From NCBI GenBank assembly GCA_949283695.1, contig CASDTX010000025.1, positions 1 to 64,000 on the forward strand: a stretch of 64,000 bases of DNA, read 5' to 3'. Made by a program: the position numbers and the translations under genes. The notes under the pieces are model-generated. The model was given only the letters and a program-made list of their open reading frames with translations. It was not told where the DNA came from and searched no databases. This document shows positions 52,049 through 60,727 of this stretch, piece after piece (within the stretch, counting starts at the first letter, position 1; each line of letters begins with the position of its first letter). This DNA is from an uncultured Eubacteriales bacterium (GTDB lineage Bacteria; Bacillota; Clostridia; Lachnospirales; Lachnospiraceae).

Positions 52049-53122
52049 ATGAGACAGCGTGAATTTATGAAAGGATGCGAGGCAATCGCAGAAGCAGCGG
52101 TCAGAAGCGGCTGCCGCTTTTTCGCAGGCTATCCGATCACACCTCAGAATGAAGTGCCGGAATACTTCTCGTGGAGGCTTCCGCAGGTAGGGGGAAGCTT
52201 CGTACAGGCAGAAAGCGAGGTGGCTGCAATCAATATGGTTTACGGGGCGGCATCTACAGGAACACTGGCCATGACTTCCTCCTCCAGTCCGGGAATCAGT
52301 CTGAAGACAGAAGGAATTTCCTATCTGGCAGCGGCCCGGATACCGGCAGTGATTATGAATGTGCAGAGAGGCGGCCCCGGGATCGGCACGATCTCAGCGG
52401 CTCAGTCAGACTACTTTCAGGCAGTGAAAGCTCCGGGACATGGGGGATTCAACTGTATGGTATTCTCTCCCGCAACGGTCCAGGAAACGGTGGATTTGAT
52501 TCCAGTTGCGTTCGAGAAATCACAGAGAGACAGGAATCCGGTTCTTATGTTGATTGACGGCTGCATCGGGGCGATCATGGAACCTGTTGTGCTGCCCGAG
52601 ATGCGGGAGTTAGAGGATCAGAGGGACAAAGGCTGGGAACTGACCGGCTGCAGAGGCCGGGAAGGCAGATGCCTGAAACCATATGTTTTAAATATGGAAG
52701 AAGTAGAGATCCGCAGCCAGGAGAGAACCAAAATGTATGAGAAATGGGAAAAAGAAGATACATTGGTCGAGGAATTCGGTCTCCAGGATGCAGAAATTGT
52801 ATTGACTGGCTACGGTACAGCTGCCAGAATCGCGAAATCCGTGGTGAAGAAACTGCGGGAAAAGGGCAAGAAGGCAGGGATGATACGGCCGGTGACCGTA
52901 AGCCCATTCCCGAAAGCATCTTTCCGGAAGCTGTCCGGCGGTCCGGCGAAGCTGGTGATTGATATTGAGATGACCGATCCCGGACAGATGCTGGATGATG
53001 TACGGATTGCGGCCGAGGGAAGCGTTCCTGTGGAATTCCTGGGATATGCGAGCGGGATCGTTCCGACGGACAGCAGTATGCTTCAGAGGGTGGAAGCAAT
53101 CTTAGAAAGGAGGCATCTGTAG
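52049..53122 (+). CDS. 2-oxoacid:ferredoxin oxidoreductase, alpha subunit
   Basis: 357 residues. N-terminal pyrimidine-binding domain (GCRFFAGYPITPQNEVPEYF at about 21-40; MTSSSSPGISLKTEGISYLAA near 78-98; QRGGPGIGT) and a C-terminal transketolase-like domain (VLTGYGTAARIAKSVV). The YPITP motif and the size match the VorB/KorA group for branched-chain or other 2-oxoacids. ATG 52049 has GAAAGGAG upstream. Substrate choice among 2-oxoacids cannot be read from sequence. Confidence 0.92.
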   Translation: MRQREFMKGCEAIAEAAVRSGCRFFAGYPITPQNEVPEYFSWRLPQVGGSFVQAESEVAAINMVYGAASTGTLAMTSSSSPGISLKTEGISYLAAARIPAVIMNVQRGGPGIGTISAAQSDYFQAVKAPGHGGFNCMVFSPATVQETVDLIPVAFEKSQRDRNPVLMLIDGCIGAIMEPVVLPEMRELEDQRDKGWELTGCRGREGRCLKPYVLNMEEVEIRSQERTKMYEKWEKEDTLVEEFGLQDAEIVLTGYGTAARIAKSVVKKLREKGKKAGMIRPVTVSPFPKASFRKLSGGPAKLVIDIEMTDPGQMLDDVRIAAEGSVPVEFLGYASGIVPTDSSMLQRVEAILERRHL

Positions 53123-53123
53123 G

Positions 53124-53867
53124 ATGAAACAGATCGTAAAACATCCTGACGCAATCAGCAGGAAGCCCTCCGGATATTGTCCGGGGTGTATGCACTCCAC
53201 AGCTAATAAAATCATAGCAGAAGTTCTGGAAGAAATGCAGATGACAGAGAACGCGGTCGGAGTGTTCCCGGTAGGATGCGCAGTGCTGAGCGCTACCTAT
53301 TTTACTGCTGACCGGATTATTGCGGCACACGGGCGGGCAGCCGCGGTTGCCACAGGGATTAAGAGGAGCCGGCCGAAGATGCTGGTATTTACCTATCAGG
53401 GAGACGGCGATTTGAGTTCCATTGGCATGGCCGAGACGATACATGCAGCGAACCGCGGGGAAAATATTACGGTTATTTTTATCAACAACAGTATTTATGG
53501 AATGACAGGCGGTCAGATGTCCCCGACGACTCTGGAGGGACAGAAAGCGACGACCTGTATCTATGGACGGGATCCGGCGACGATGGGATATCCGATCAAA
53601 ATGTGCGAATTACTGAATCAGCTCCAGGCCCCCAAATATATTGCCCGTTTTTCGCTGGACTCAGTAGCGCATATCAATCAGGCGAAGAAAGGGATCCGGA
53701 AAGCGTTCGAGATGCAGTTAGGGCAAAAGGGCTACGCGTTCATCGAGCTTCTGACAAATTGCCCTACGAACTGGAAGATGACGCCGACAGATACATGGAA
53801 ATTCATGCAGGAAAAGACGATGAAAGAGTTCCCGATCGGGGAATTCAGAAACAGAATCGAGGGATAA
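53124..53867 (+). CDS. 2-oxoacid:ferredoxin oxidoreductase, beta subunit
   Basis: 247 residues, the TPP-binding half: CPGCMHST at about 19-26, GDGDLSSIGMAETIHAANRG near 94-113 and FINNSIYGMTGGQMSPT near 119-135 (Mg-TPP motif GDGD...NN). It follows alpha by one base, so the two are coupled. With alpha it makes acyl-CoA, CO2 and reduced ferredoxin from a 2-oxoacid. Confidence 0.94.
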   Translation: MKQIVKHPDAISRKPSGYCPGCMHSTANKIIAEVLEEMQMTENAVGVFPVGCAVLSATYFTADRIIAAHGRAAAVATGIKRSRPKMLVFTYQGDGDLSSIGMAETIHAANRGENITVIFINNSIYGMTGGQMSPTTLEGQKATTCIYGRDPATMGYPIKMCELLNQLQAPKYIARFSLDSVAHINQAKKGIRKAFEMQLGQKGYAFIELLTNCPTNWKMTPTDTWKFMQEKTMKEFPIGEFRNRIEG

Positions 53868-53870
53868 GCT

Positions 53871-54398
53871 ATGGAACGGAGAATATTGATTGCCGGATTC
53901 GGCGGGCAGGGAGTCATGCTGATGGGACAGTTAATGGGACATGCCGCCTGTATAGAAGATAAGGAAGTAATCTTCCTTCCTACATATGGAGCAGAACAGC
54001 GCGGCGGCACGGCGAACTGTACTGTCATTATCAGCGATGAACCGATAGGCTCGGCAAATGTGGACAAATTTGATATTGTTGTCGCGATGAATGAACCTTC
54101 TTTTGAAAAATATAAAAACGCATTAAATCCAGAAGGAACCCTGATTGTAAACAGTGACTTTGTCTCTTCTGTACAGGAGACGTACCGGCAGATTGCCGTG
54201 CCGGCGGAACAGCTGGCAGCTCAGGCGGGCTCACTGAAAACGATCAATATGATCATGCTGGGGGTGCTGGCAAAGGTCAGCGGCGTCATCACCCTGGAAG
54301 GGTTAAGCGGGGCGGTACAGAAGAAACTGGCGAAAAAAGCGGAAATGCTGGAATGGAACATCAAGGCGATTCAGAGCGGTTTCTCCTATGTTGACTGA
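53871..54398 (+). CDS. 2-oxoacid:ferredoxin oxidoreductase, gamma subunit
   Basis: 175 residues with GFGGQGVMLMGQLMG near the start and TYGAEQRGGTANCTVIIS near 42-59, the CoA-binding gamma domain of the family. It lies 3 bases after beta. It completes the four-subunit enzyme. Confidence 0.94.
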   Translation: MERRILIAGFGGQGVMLMGQLMGHAACIEDKEVIFLPTYGAEQRGGTANCTVIISDEPIGSANVDKFDIVVAMNEPSFEKYKNALNPEGTLIVNSDFVSSVQETYRQIAVPAEQLAAQAGSLKTINMIMLGVLAKVSGVITLEGLSGAVQKKLAKKAEMLEWNIKAIQSGFSYVD

Positions 54399-54412
54399 AA
54401 GAGGGATGTGAA

Positions 54413-55324
54413 ATGTATTACAAAAATTTTCAGGAGTTCAATCAAAAGATACTGAGGCATGGAAAGGCCATAAAGATGGCAGTGGTCTGCGCAGATGACG
54501 TACACAGTGTTGACGGGGCTATGCTTGGGGCAGCCAGCGGACTGATTGAACCCATCCTGATTGGAAACAGAAACAAGATTGAACCAATCTTAGAACAGCA
54601 TGGATATGAGCAAAGACCGCAGATAATCCATGCAGAAAGCAAAGAAGACGCGCTGGAGGCATTTGTGAAATTAAATCAGGAGTGTACGCTGGGAGCTGTC
54701 ATGAAAGGGCTGATCGAGACTCCCCTTCTGATGAAAACGATCCTGAAAAAGGAAAACGGACTGAGGACGGAAAGATACATGTCACATTTCGCTCTTTTTG
54801 AGATCCCCGGCTATCACAAATTGATGGGAATTACGGATATTGCGCTGGCGATTCAGCCTTCGTTTGAAGAGAAAATTTCTATTATAAAAAATGCAGTGGA
54901 TTACATGAATCAAATCGGAATCTCTCCGGTGAAGACAGCAGTTTTGACCGCCTTTGAAAAGGTAAATCCAAAGATGCAGGATACTGTGGACGCAGAAAAA
55001 CTGACGGAAATGTACCGGCAGGGAGAGTTCCCAAACGCGATCATTGAAGGTCCGATCTCTTATGACATCATGTGGTCGGACGAAGCGGCGCGCGTGAAAC
55101 AGACGGATTCGAAGATCGCAGGAGACACGGATCTGCTGGTGATGCCCAATCTGACAAGCGGCAATTTTCTCGCGAAAGCTTTGGGACTTACCATGGGGGC
55201 AAAATCTGCAGGGATCGTATTGGGCGCAAAAATCCCAATCGTCATGGTCTCACGGTCGTCAGATGAGGAAGTGAAGCTTCAGTCCATCGCGATGGCATGT
55301 GCTGCTGCGATGAAAGAGGGATAG
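54413..55324 (+). CDS. ptb: Phosphate butyryltransferase-like acyltransferase
   Basis: Converts acyl-CoA and phosphate to acyl-phosphate and CoA. 303 residues of the PTA/PTB family, with MGITDIALAIQPS near 142-154, VLTAFEKVNPKMQDTVDA near 181-198, and the terminal LVMPNLTSGNFLAKAL / SAGIVLGAKIPIVMVSRSSDEEVK signature. Next to butyrate kinase it forms the ATP-yielding end of the module; the natural acyl group may be branched or other short chain. Confidence 0.92.
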   Translation: MYYKNFQEFNQKILRHGKAIKMAVVCADDVHSVDGAMLGAASGLIEPILIGNRNKIEPILEQHGYEQRPQIIHAESKEDALEAFVKLNQECTLGAVMKGLIETPLLMKTILKKENGLRTERYMSHFALFEIPGYHKLMGITDIALAIQPSFEEKISIIKNAVDYMNQIGISPVKTAVLTAFEKVNPKMQDTVDAEKLTEMYRQGEFPNAIIEGPISYDIMWSDEAARVKQTDSKIAGDTDLLVMPNLTSGNFLAKALGLTMGAKSAGIVLGAKIPIVMVSRSSDEEVKLQSIAMACAAAMKEG

Positions 55325-55327
55325 AAT

Positions 55328-56404
55328 ATGAACAATAGGGAGAAAGAAAAAATTCTTGTGATTAATCCAGGGTCTACCAGTACTAAAATTGCGCTGTATG
55401 AGAATCAGAAACAAGTGCTGAACCATACCTTTCACTATACAGCCGAACAGCTTTCTGCATATAAAGGAATCATGGAACAATTTCCCATGCGGTGCAGAGA
55501 GATCGAGAACCTCCTGACAGAAGAAGGGGTTGACCTGGAAGATTTCTCTGCGGTAGCGGGAAGGGGCGGCGCACTGCCTCCCCTGAAAAGCGGAGCATAT
55601 GAAGTAAACAAAGGCATGCTCGATTATATGAGAAATCTGAAAGTTGGTACCCATGCTTCAAGTCTGGGGGCGTTTTTGGCGGATTATTTTGCAGGAAGAG
55701 CAGGGGTAAAAGCGTACATTTATGACGGGCCGACTGTATATGAGATGACAGAAGTGGCTCAGCTGACAGGAATAAAAGGACTTTACAGGAAAACCTCTGT
55801 CCATGTACTAAATATGAGAGCAGCTGTAAGGAAGGCGGCAGAATCCCTGCAAAAGGCGATCCAGGATGTAAACATGGTAGGCGTGCATCTGGGCGGCGGA
55901 ATCACATTGGCGGCCTTCCAGAAGGGACGCATGGTAGACGCACTGAATGATTCAGAAGGCCCTATGGCGCCGGAACGTGCCGGGCGGATGCCGTCTACGG
56001 ACTTCCTGAAATATTATTCCAGGAGCGGACTGGATATTGTGGAAATGGACAGGATTCTCCGGGGAGGCGGAGGACTGACCTCCTGGCTGAATACGAACAG
56101 TGCCCTGGAAGTAGAACGGAGGATTGAGGAAGGCGATCAAGAGGCAGCACTGGTCTATGATGCAATGTGTTACCAGGTGTCGAAATGTATCGGAGAAATG
56201 GCGGTAGCGCTTGACGGTGTGAAAGACGCGATCGTAATTACGGGCAGCATAGCCAACTCGCAATATGTCACAGAATCGATACGGAAAAGGGTAGAATTCA
56301 TTGCGCCGGTCATTCTTGTGCCGGGAGAGAATGAAATGGATGCGCTGGCAGCAGGCGTATCCAGGGTCCTGAGAGGTGAGGAGCAGGTCCACCTCTTTCA
56401 ATAA
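55328..56404 (+). CDS. buk: Butyrate kinase-like acid kinase
   Basis: Transfers phosphate from acyl-phosphate to ADP. 358 residues of the acetokinase fold, with ILVINPGSTSTKIALYEN near the start, RGGALPPLKSGAYEVN near 78-93, GVHLGGGITLAA near 188-199 and DAIVITGSIANSQYV near 302-316. It is 3 bases after ptb, completing acyl-CoA to acid with ATP gain. Last gene of the operon. Confidence 0.94.
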   Translation: MNNREKEKILVINPGSTSTKIALYENQKQVLNHTFHYTAEQLSAYKGIMEQFPMRCREIENLLTEEGVDLEDFSAVAGRGGALPPLKSGAYEVNKGMLDYMRNLKVGTHASSLGAFLADYFAGRAGVKAYIYDGPTVYEMTEVAQLTGIKGLYRKTSVHVLNMRAAVRKAAESLQKAIQDVNMVGVHLGGGITLAAFQKGRMVDALNDSEGPMAPERAGRMPSTDFLKYYSRSGLDIVEMDRILRGGGGLTSWLNTNSALEVERRIEEGDQEAALVYDAMCYQVSKCIGEMAVALDGVKDAIVITGSIANSQYVTESIRKRVEFIAPVILVPGENEMDALAAGVSRVLRGEEQVHLFQ

Positions 56405-56412
56405 AGCAGCAT

Positions 56413-56457
56413 AGCGTCAGTGTGCAGGGGCAGCACGGTCTCTTGTACACTGACGCT
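56413..56457 (+). terminator. Stem-loop after buk
   Basis: AGCGTCAGTGT (56413-56423) pairs perfectly with ACACTGACGCT (56447-56457). There is no T run after it, but it lies 9 bases past the buk stop codon. Confidence 0.55.
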
Positions 56458-56473
56458 GCCATTGATAAAACGA

Positions 56474-56506
56474 TAGCCGGGGAAAAGACTTCCCCGGCTA
56501 AAAAAA
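56474..56506 (-). terminator. Terminator of tRNA-Val
   Basis: TAGCCGGGGAA and TTCCCCGGCTA (outer arms within 56474-56500) form a strong hairpin. On the minus strand it follows the tRNA and leads into TCGTTTTATC; A/T-rich sequence lies on both sides, so it may work in both directions. Confidence 0.7.
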
Positions 56507-56510
56507 TAAA

Positions 56511-56584
56511 TGGAAGCAATGGGGCTCGAACCCATGACCTCTCGCGTGTGAGGCGAACGCTCATCCCAGCTGAGCTATGCTTCC
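56511..56584 (-). tRNA. tRNA-Val (CAC)
   Basis: On the minus strand acceptor GGAAGCA pairs with TGCTTCC, the D arm is GCTCAGCTGGGATGAGC, the anticodon loop CTCACAC gives CAC, and the T loop is GTTCGAGCC. Discriminator A. Length 74. Confidence 0.95.
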
Positions 56585-56651
56585 ATGCCAATTATTATAT
56601 CACTCCTGACAGAAAATGCAAGGCAAAAATGATTGCCTTGCATCTGAACGG

Positions 56652-58007
56652 TTATTCTGAATATTTGCGAAAGATATGCCGCAGCATGAATACAGCGCAT
56701 GTGGCGAGAACGAATTCTGCCACGGACTGGGCGGAGGCGAGTCCGTAGAGCGGGAAAAGCCAGTTTAAGATAAACAGCGCCGGAATTTCGAGCACGATCT
56801 TACGCATGACGGCAAAGACCAGTGCGTATTTTCCAAGGCCGAGGGCCTGGAATACGCCCACAGCGAGGAAATCCACGCACAGAAACATCAGTCCGACGGA
56901 GAATCCTTTCAAGAATCTTCCGCCATAAGCAATGATAGATTCATTCTGCATGAACAGGCTGATCAGCAGATCCGATCCGGTAAAGTACAGTATGGTTACC
57001 ACGGCCAGCACAGGGAGCATAATCTTCAGCGCGAAAAGGATGGTATCCTTCATCCGTTTCCGGTTGCCGGAGGCAAAGTTATAGCTGATCAGGGGCATGG
57101 TTCCCTGGGAGAATCCAAGTGTGACCTGCATGGGGACCATGTAAATCTTATAAGCGATTCCCATGGCAGCCACAGCGTCAGCTCCGTAGGCGGAGGTGAA
57201 ATTGTTGAGGATTGTCATACCGGTTACATTCAGCAGATTCTGGATCGACGCGGGAATGCCCACACCGCAGATTTCCATGATGATGCGCTTCTTCAAACGG
57301 AATCGGCGGGGATTGATGCAGACGAACGTATTTCCTCTCTTAATATAAAGAAGAATGAGGAAATACAGGCAGGCAGTGCAGTTCGACAGAAACGTCGCGA
57401 GCCCGGCACCGGCTGCGCCCATATTAAGCCCCCAGGGGAGGATGAAAAACGGATCCAGGATCATATTGAGAATACATCCGCTCATTGTGCCGATGCTGGC
57501 GTGCATGGCGGCTCCTTCTGAGCGGACCAGGTATGCCATGACGACGTTGAGGATGGCAGGTGCCGCACCTAAGAATACGGTCCAGAACATATAGCCCTGG
57601 GTGGCATCCCAGGTTGTCTGGTCTGTGCCGATCAGGGTGAGCAGCGGGGAGCGGAACAATGAGCAGAGAACTCCAAAGAGAACTCCGCAGACCAGGGAAC
57701 ACCAGAATCCGAAGGCTGAGCTTTCGGATACAGTGTCATAATCTTTTCTTCCGAGAGCCCGGCTCATCATACTGGATGTACCTACTCCGAACAGATTGTT
57801 GATTGCGTTGAAAGCGAGCATGACCGGAGCGGCCAGCGCCACAGCCGCATTCTCCACAGGGTTGTTCAGCATTCCGACGAAATATGTGTCGGCCATGTTA
57901 TAGATAACCATAACAAGGGAACTGAATACCATGGGGATTGAGAGTTTGGCTACGGCAGAAGGAATCGGCGTTTTTTCAAACAACAGTGTTTTTTCGTTTT
58001 CTTCCAT
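56652..58007 (-). CDS. MATE family efflux transporter
   Basis: 451 residues with about 12 membrane helices in two halves, each opening with a P(M/A)xxxxL-type helix (IPMVFSSLVMVIYNMADTYFVG; GIPASIQNLLNVTGMTILNNF). Expels cationic or drug-like compounds using a Na+ or H+ gradient. I start at ATG 58007 with AAGGAGG upstream; the longer frame to 58043 starts in that site region. No regulator is adjacent. Confidence 0.92.
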   Translation of the reverse strand: MEENEKTLLFEKTPIPSAVAKLSIPMVFSSLVMVIYNMADTYFVGMLNNPVENAAVALAAPVMLAFNAINNLFGVGTSSMMSRALGRKDYDTVSESSAFGFWCSLVCGVLFGVLCSLFRSPLLTLIGTDQTTWDATQGYMFWTVFLGAAPAILNVVMAYLVRSEGAAMHASIGTMSGCILNMILDPFFILPWGLNMGAAGAGLATFLSNCTACLYFLILLYIKRGNTFVCINPRRFRLKKRIIMEICGVGIPASIQNLLNVTGMTILNNFTSAYGADAVAAMGIAYKIYMVPMQVTLGFSQGTMPLISYNFASGNRKRMKDTILFALKIMLPVLAVVTILYFTGSDLLISLFMQNESIIAYGGRFLKGFSVGLMFLCVDFLAVGVFQALGLGKYALVFAVMRKIVLEIPALFILNWLFPLYGLASAQSVAEFVLATCAVFMLRHIFRKYSE

Positions 58008-58140
58008 AGAATTGATTTCCTCCTTTGACTTTCGGACTGTCATCTGTTTCGGACGGTCATCTGTGCAAGTAAAACCGCGCAGGAAGTTCGGAGCAGTGCG
58101 TCTGGATCGTCTGCACTGGAAAGCACTGAAATTCCTGCGG

Positions 58141-58174
58141 ATAGAAAAAATCCCGTAACCCTTCGGTTACGGGA
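58141..58174 (-). terminator. Terminator of tRNA-Leu (CAG)
   Basis: On the minus strand TCCCGTAACC-GAAG-GGTTACGGGA is followed by TTTTTTCTAT, a clear intrinsic terminator just after the tRNA. Confidence 0.9.
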
Positions 58175-58178
58175 TAGA

Positions 58179-58263
58179 TGCGGAAGAGGAGACTTGAACT
58201 CCCACAGGATAAAACTCCCACTAGAACCTGAATCTAGCGCGTCTGCCATTCCGCCACTTCCGC
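58179..58263 (-). tRNA. tRNA-Leu (CAG)
   Basis: On the minus strand acceptor GCGGAAG pairs with CTTCCGC; the anticodon stem CTAGA/TCTAG carries anticodon CAG; there is a long variable arm and T loop GTTCAAGTC. Discriminator A. Length 85. Confidence 0.95.
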
Positions 58264-58373
58264 TCGACAAAAAGTATTCTAGCACAAGAAAATTCATTTG
58301 TAAACCCCAAATTTCTTGTTTTAAATAAGTCAGACAAAGGAATGGAAAAATAAAAATAAACTGTATATTCTGT

Positions 58374-58470
58374 GTTACAGTTCACACCGTATCCAGAGAC
58401 AGGAAAATTCAGCGTCATACTTGCATGTAAGAGGTATTTTCCTGTCTCTGGATACGGATGCGAACTGTAA
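58374..58470. repeat. Long imperfect inverted repeat in an intergenic region
   Basis: The left arm (58374-58407) and the right arm (58436-58470) pair over about 34 bases, including an uninterrupted CCGTATCCAGAGACAGGAAAAT block, with one small mismatch zone (ACACC against GCATCC) and a 28-base loop. No T run and no gene lie inside it. It may be a palindromic repeat element or a structured RNA. The rest of the 343-base gap between tRNA-Leu and the acetyltransferase holds only a promoter. Confidence 0.8.
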
Positions 58471-58490
58471 CTATTCCGTACGGGAAATCC

Positions 58491-58519
58491 ATGACATGAG
58501 ACCAGAAGGGTGATATAAT
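58491..58519 (+). promoter_or_regulatory. Promoter of the GNAT gene
   Basis: ATGACA (58491-58496) and TATAAT (58514-58519) are 17 bases apart, 21 bases after the inverted repeat. Confidence 0.7.
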
Positions 58520-58606
58520 GGAGAAGCCCAGCGGCGGTGTGCAGAGCGCAGGATCAGTGCTGAAGGCAGAACAATCATAGAGATGAAGAGGGACAGGAGT
58601 TCATTT

Positions 58607-59089
58607 ATGAGGATCAGAGACTACAGACCAGAAGACTGCCGGGAGATGGCGGAACTTTTCTATCATACAGTCCACGCCGTCAATGCGGCGGATTATACGG
58701 AGGAGCAGCTGAATGCCTGGGCGGACGGAAATGTAGATATACAGGCCTGGGACCGGTCTTTTCGGGAGCACAGGACCTGCGTGGCGGTGGAAGAGACAGG
58801 GCGCGGGGAAATGATCGTGGGATTTGCCGATCTGGACAGTACGGGGTATCTGGACCGGCTGTATGTACACAAAGATTTCCAAAGGCAGGGGATTGCCGCT
58901 GCTTTATGCGACCGGCTGGAGAAGACCGTGGATGGGAAGCAGGTTGTCACCCATGCCTCGATCACGGCAAGGCCTTTTTTCGAGAAGAGAGGATACCGCA
59001 CAGTCAGAGAACAGCAGGTAGAGAGAAAAGGGATTCTGCTCACCAATTACGTTATGGCAAAGGAGGGCCGGAAGCCTATTGCTTTTTAA
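58607..59089 (+). CDS. GNAT family N-acetyltransferase
   Basis: 160 residues. The acetyl-CoA loop is LYVHKDFQRQGIAAALCDRLE near 86-106 (RQGIA pyrophosphate motif), after the strand GFADLDSTGYLDRLYV, and the C-terminal motif HASITARPFFEKRGYRTVREQ is typical of GNAT enzymes. Acceptor unknown. ATG 58607 has GACAGGAG 7 bases before it; ATG 58583 is also in frame. Confidence 0.9.
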   Translation: MRIRDYRPEDCREMAELFYHTVHAVNAADYTEEQLNAWADGNVDIQAWDRSFREHRTCVAVEETGRGEMIVGFADLDSTGYLDRLYVHKDFQRQGIAAALCDRLEKTVDGKQVVTHASITARPFFEKRGYRTVREQQVERKGILLTNYVMAKEGRKPIAF

Positions 59090-59123
59090 AAGAAATTGTG
59101 TGATAATACAACTTAATTAAATA

Positions 59124-59297
59124 GAATGACAGGTGTCAGATAAGGAACAGCAATTCCTTGATCTGGTGAAAAGGGAAACAGGTGAGAATCCTGTACGAAC
59201 TCGTCACTGTATTTAGGGAGCACGGCCATATGTCACTGGGAAACCGGGAAGGCGGCATGGTGCGATGATCTATAAGCCAGGAGACCTGCCTGTCATT
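59124..59297 (+). ncRNA. Cobalamin riboswitch
   Basis: The conserved core is clear: AAAAGGGAAACAGGTGAGAATCC, then TCACTGGGAAACCGGGAAGG, then AAGCCAGGAGACCTGCC, with closing stem AATGACAGG (59124-59132) and CCTGTCATT (59289-59297). It is followed at 59381-59410 by a terminator that would stop transcription when the corrinoid is bound. It controls the downstream CbiK/lipoprotein/ABC importer genes. Confidence 0.93.
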
Positions 59298-59380
59298 GTA
59301 CGGGAATTGATTCCAGACCACGAGTAATTGGTTGTACAGAAGAGAAGCGCTGAGGGAAACACTCTGGCTTTTATTTTGCA

Positions 59381-59410
59381 GTCCATTTACATTTATGTAA
59401 ATGGCTTTTT
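59381..59410 (+). terminator. Riboswitch expression-platform terminator
   Basis: CCATTTACAT pairs with ATGTAAATGG around a TT loop, followed by C and seven T. It lies between the riboswitch and the first gene, as expected for transcriptional control. Confidence 0.88.
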
Positions 59411-59493
59411 TTGTAGTACCTTAAGCTGCGGCAGCTGCGAATGGTTGTGGAGATTCCCCATATTTAATACAAAATCAAATGGAGGAAAACGAG

Positions 59494-60705
59494 ATGAGAA
59501 AGAAATTCGCAGCAACTTTATTTACGGCAATACTTATGGGGGCTGTTCTTCTTGCGGGATGCGGGGAGAAGACGCCGGATGCGGAAACAGGGACAGAAAC
59601 AGAAGAGAACTCCGGGAAAGATGAGGCAGAGATCAATCAGGAAGCGGCAGATAACGTAGCGGCTTTGATCGACGCGATCTATGTGCAGCAGAGAACAGAG
59701 GATACAGATGCACAGTGTACGGCAGCTAAGGAAGCCTGGGATGCTCTGACAGATGAGCAGAAAGCACTGGTAGAAGGCGAAGAAGCGTCTCCGGATTATT
59801 TCGGGTTAGACACTGGCGACGCATCAAAGGATGATCCCCGGAACCAGGATGAGATCGGGGAAAATGAGCTGCTGGTCGTCAGCTTCGGAACTTCCTATAA
59901 TGACAGCCGTACAGAAGACATTAAAGGGATAGAAGACGCCCTGCAGGAGGCCTATCCGGACTGGTCGGTGAGAAGAGCGTTTACGGCTCAGATTATCATC
60001 AATCATGTACAGGCCCGCGACGGTGAAAAGATTGACAATATGCAGCAGGCGTTAGAACGTGCCGTAGACAACGGAGTGAAAAATCTGATCGTACAGCCCA
60101 CTCATTTAATGCACGGCGCAGAGTACGACGAATTAATAGAGACATTAGACGAATATAGAGATGAGTTTGAGACTGTTAAGGTTGCAGAGCCGCTGCTTGG
60201 TGAAGTGGGGGCTGATGCGACGGTCATCAACGAGGACAAAAAGGCAGTTGCCGAGGCGATTACAGCAGAGGCAGTGAATGACGCGGGATATGACAGCCTG
60301 CAGGCGGCGAAAGAAGACGGGGTGGCATATGTATTTTTAGGACATGGCACATTCCATACAGCGAAAGTATCCTACACACAGATGCAGAATCAGATGGCAC
60401 AGCTTGGCTATGACAATGTATTTATCGGGACCGTAGAAGGAGATCCGGAAGAGACTTCCTGTGAAGCAGTGATCGAGGCAGTGGCGGAAGCCGGATATCA
60501 GAAAGTAATACTTCGGCCTCTGATGGTAGTAGCCGGCGATCATGCGAACAACGACATGGCCGGAGAGGAAGAAGATTCTTGGAAGAGCATGTTTGCCGCG
60601 TCCGGCAAGTTTGACAGTGTGGATGCACAGATAAAAGGACTCGGAAGCATCCCGGCAATTCAGGAACTTTATATCGCACATACAGCAGCAGTGATCAACG
60701 AGTAA
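59494..60705 (+). CDS. cbiK: Lipoprotein CbiK-type sirohydrochlorin cobaltochelatase
   Basis: 403 residues. A lipoprotein signal peptide (lipobox LLAGC, C23) is followed by a low-complexity acidic region and a short helical segment (about 45-105), then a CbiK domain from about 118 (ENELLVVSFGTSYNDSR) to the end. Metal-binding residues are visible as His in PTHLMHGAEYDE, GHGTFH and VVAGDHANNDM. CbiK inserts Co2+ into sirohydrochlorin inside the cell; a surface-anchored copy is unusual and may bind or exchange metal or tetrapyrrole. ATG 59494 has GGAGGAAAACG upstream. First gene under the riboswitch. Confidence 0.88.
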   Translation: MRKKFAATLFTAILMGAVLLAGCGEKTPDAETGTETEENSGKDEAEINQEAADNVAALIDAIYVQQRTEDTDAQCTAAKEAWDALTDEQKALVEGEEASPDYFGLDTGDASKDDPRNQDEIGENELLVVSFGTSYNDSRTEDIKGIEDALQEAYPDWSVRRAFTAQIIINHVQARDGEKIDNMQQALERAVDNGVKNLIVQPTHLMHGAEYDELIETLDEYRDEFETVKVAEPLLGEVGADATVINEDKKAVAEAITAEAVNDAGYDSLQAAKEDGVAYVFLGHGTFHTAKVSYTQMQNQMAQLGYDNVFIGTVEGDPEETSCEAVIEAVAEAGYQKVILRPLMVVAGDHANNDMAGEEEDSWKSMFAASGKFDSVDAQIKGLGSIPAIQELYIAHTAAVINE

Positions 60706-60727
60706 CAGAAAGGCATTGTAAGTTAGA

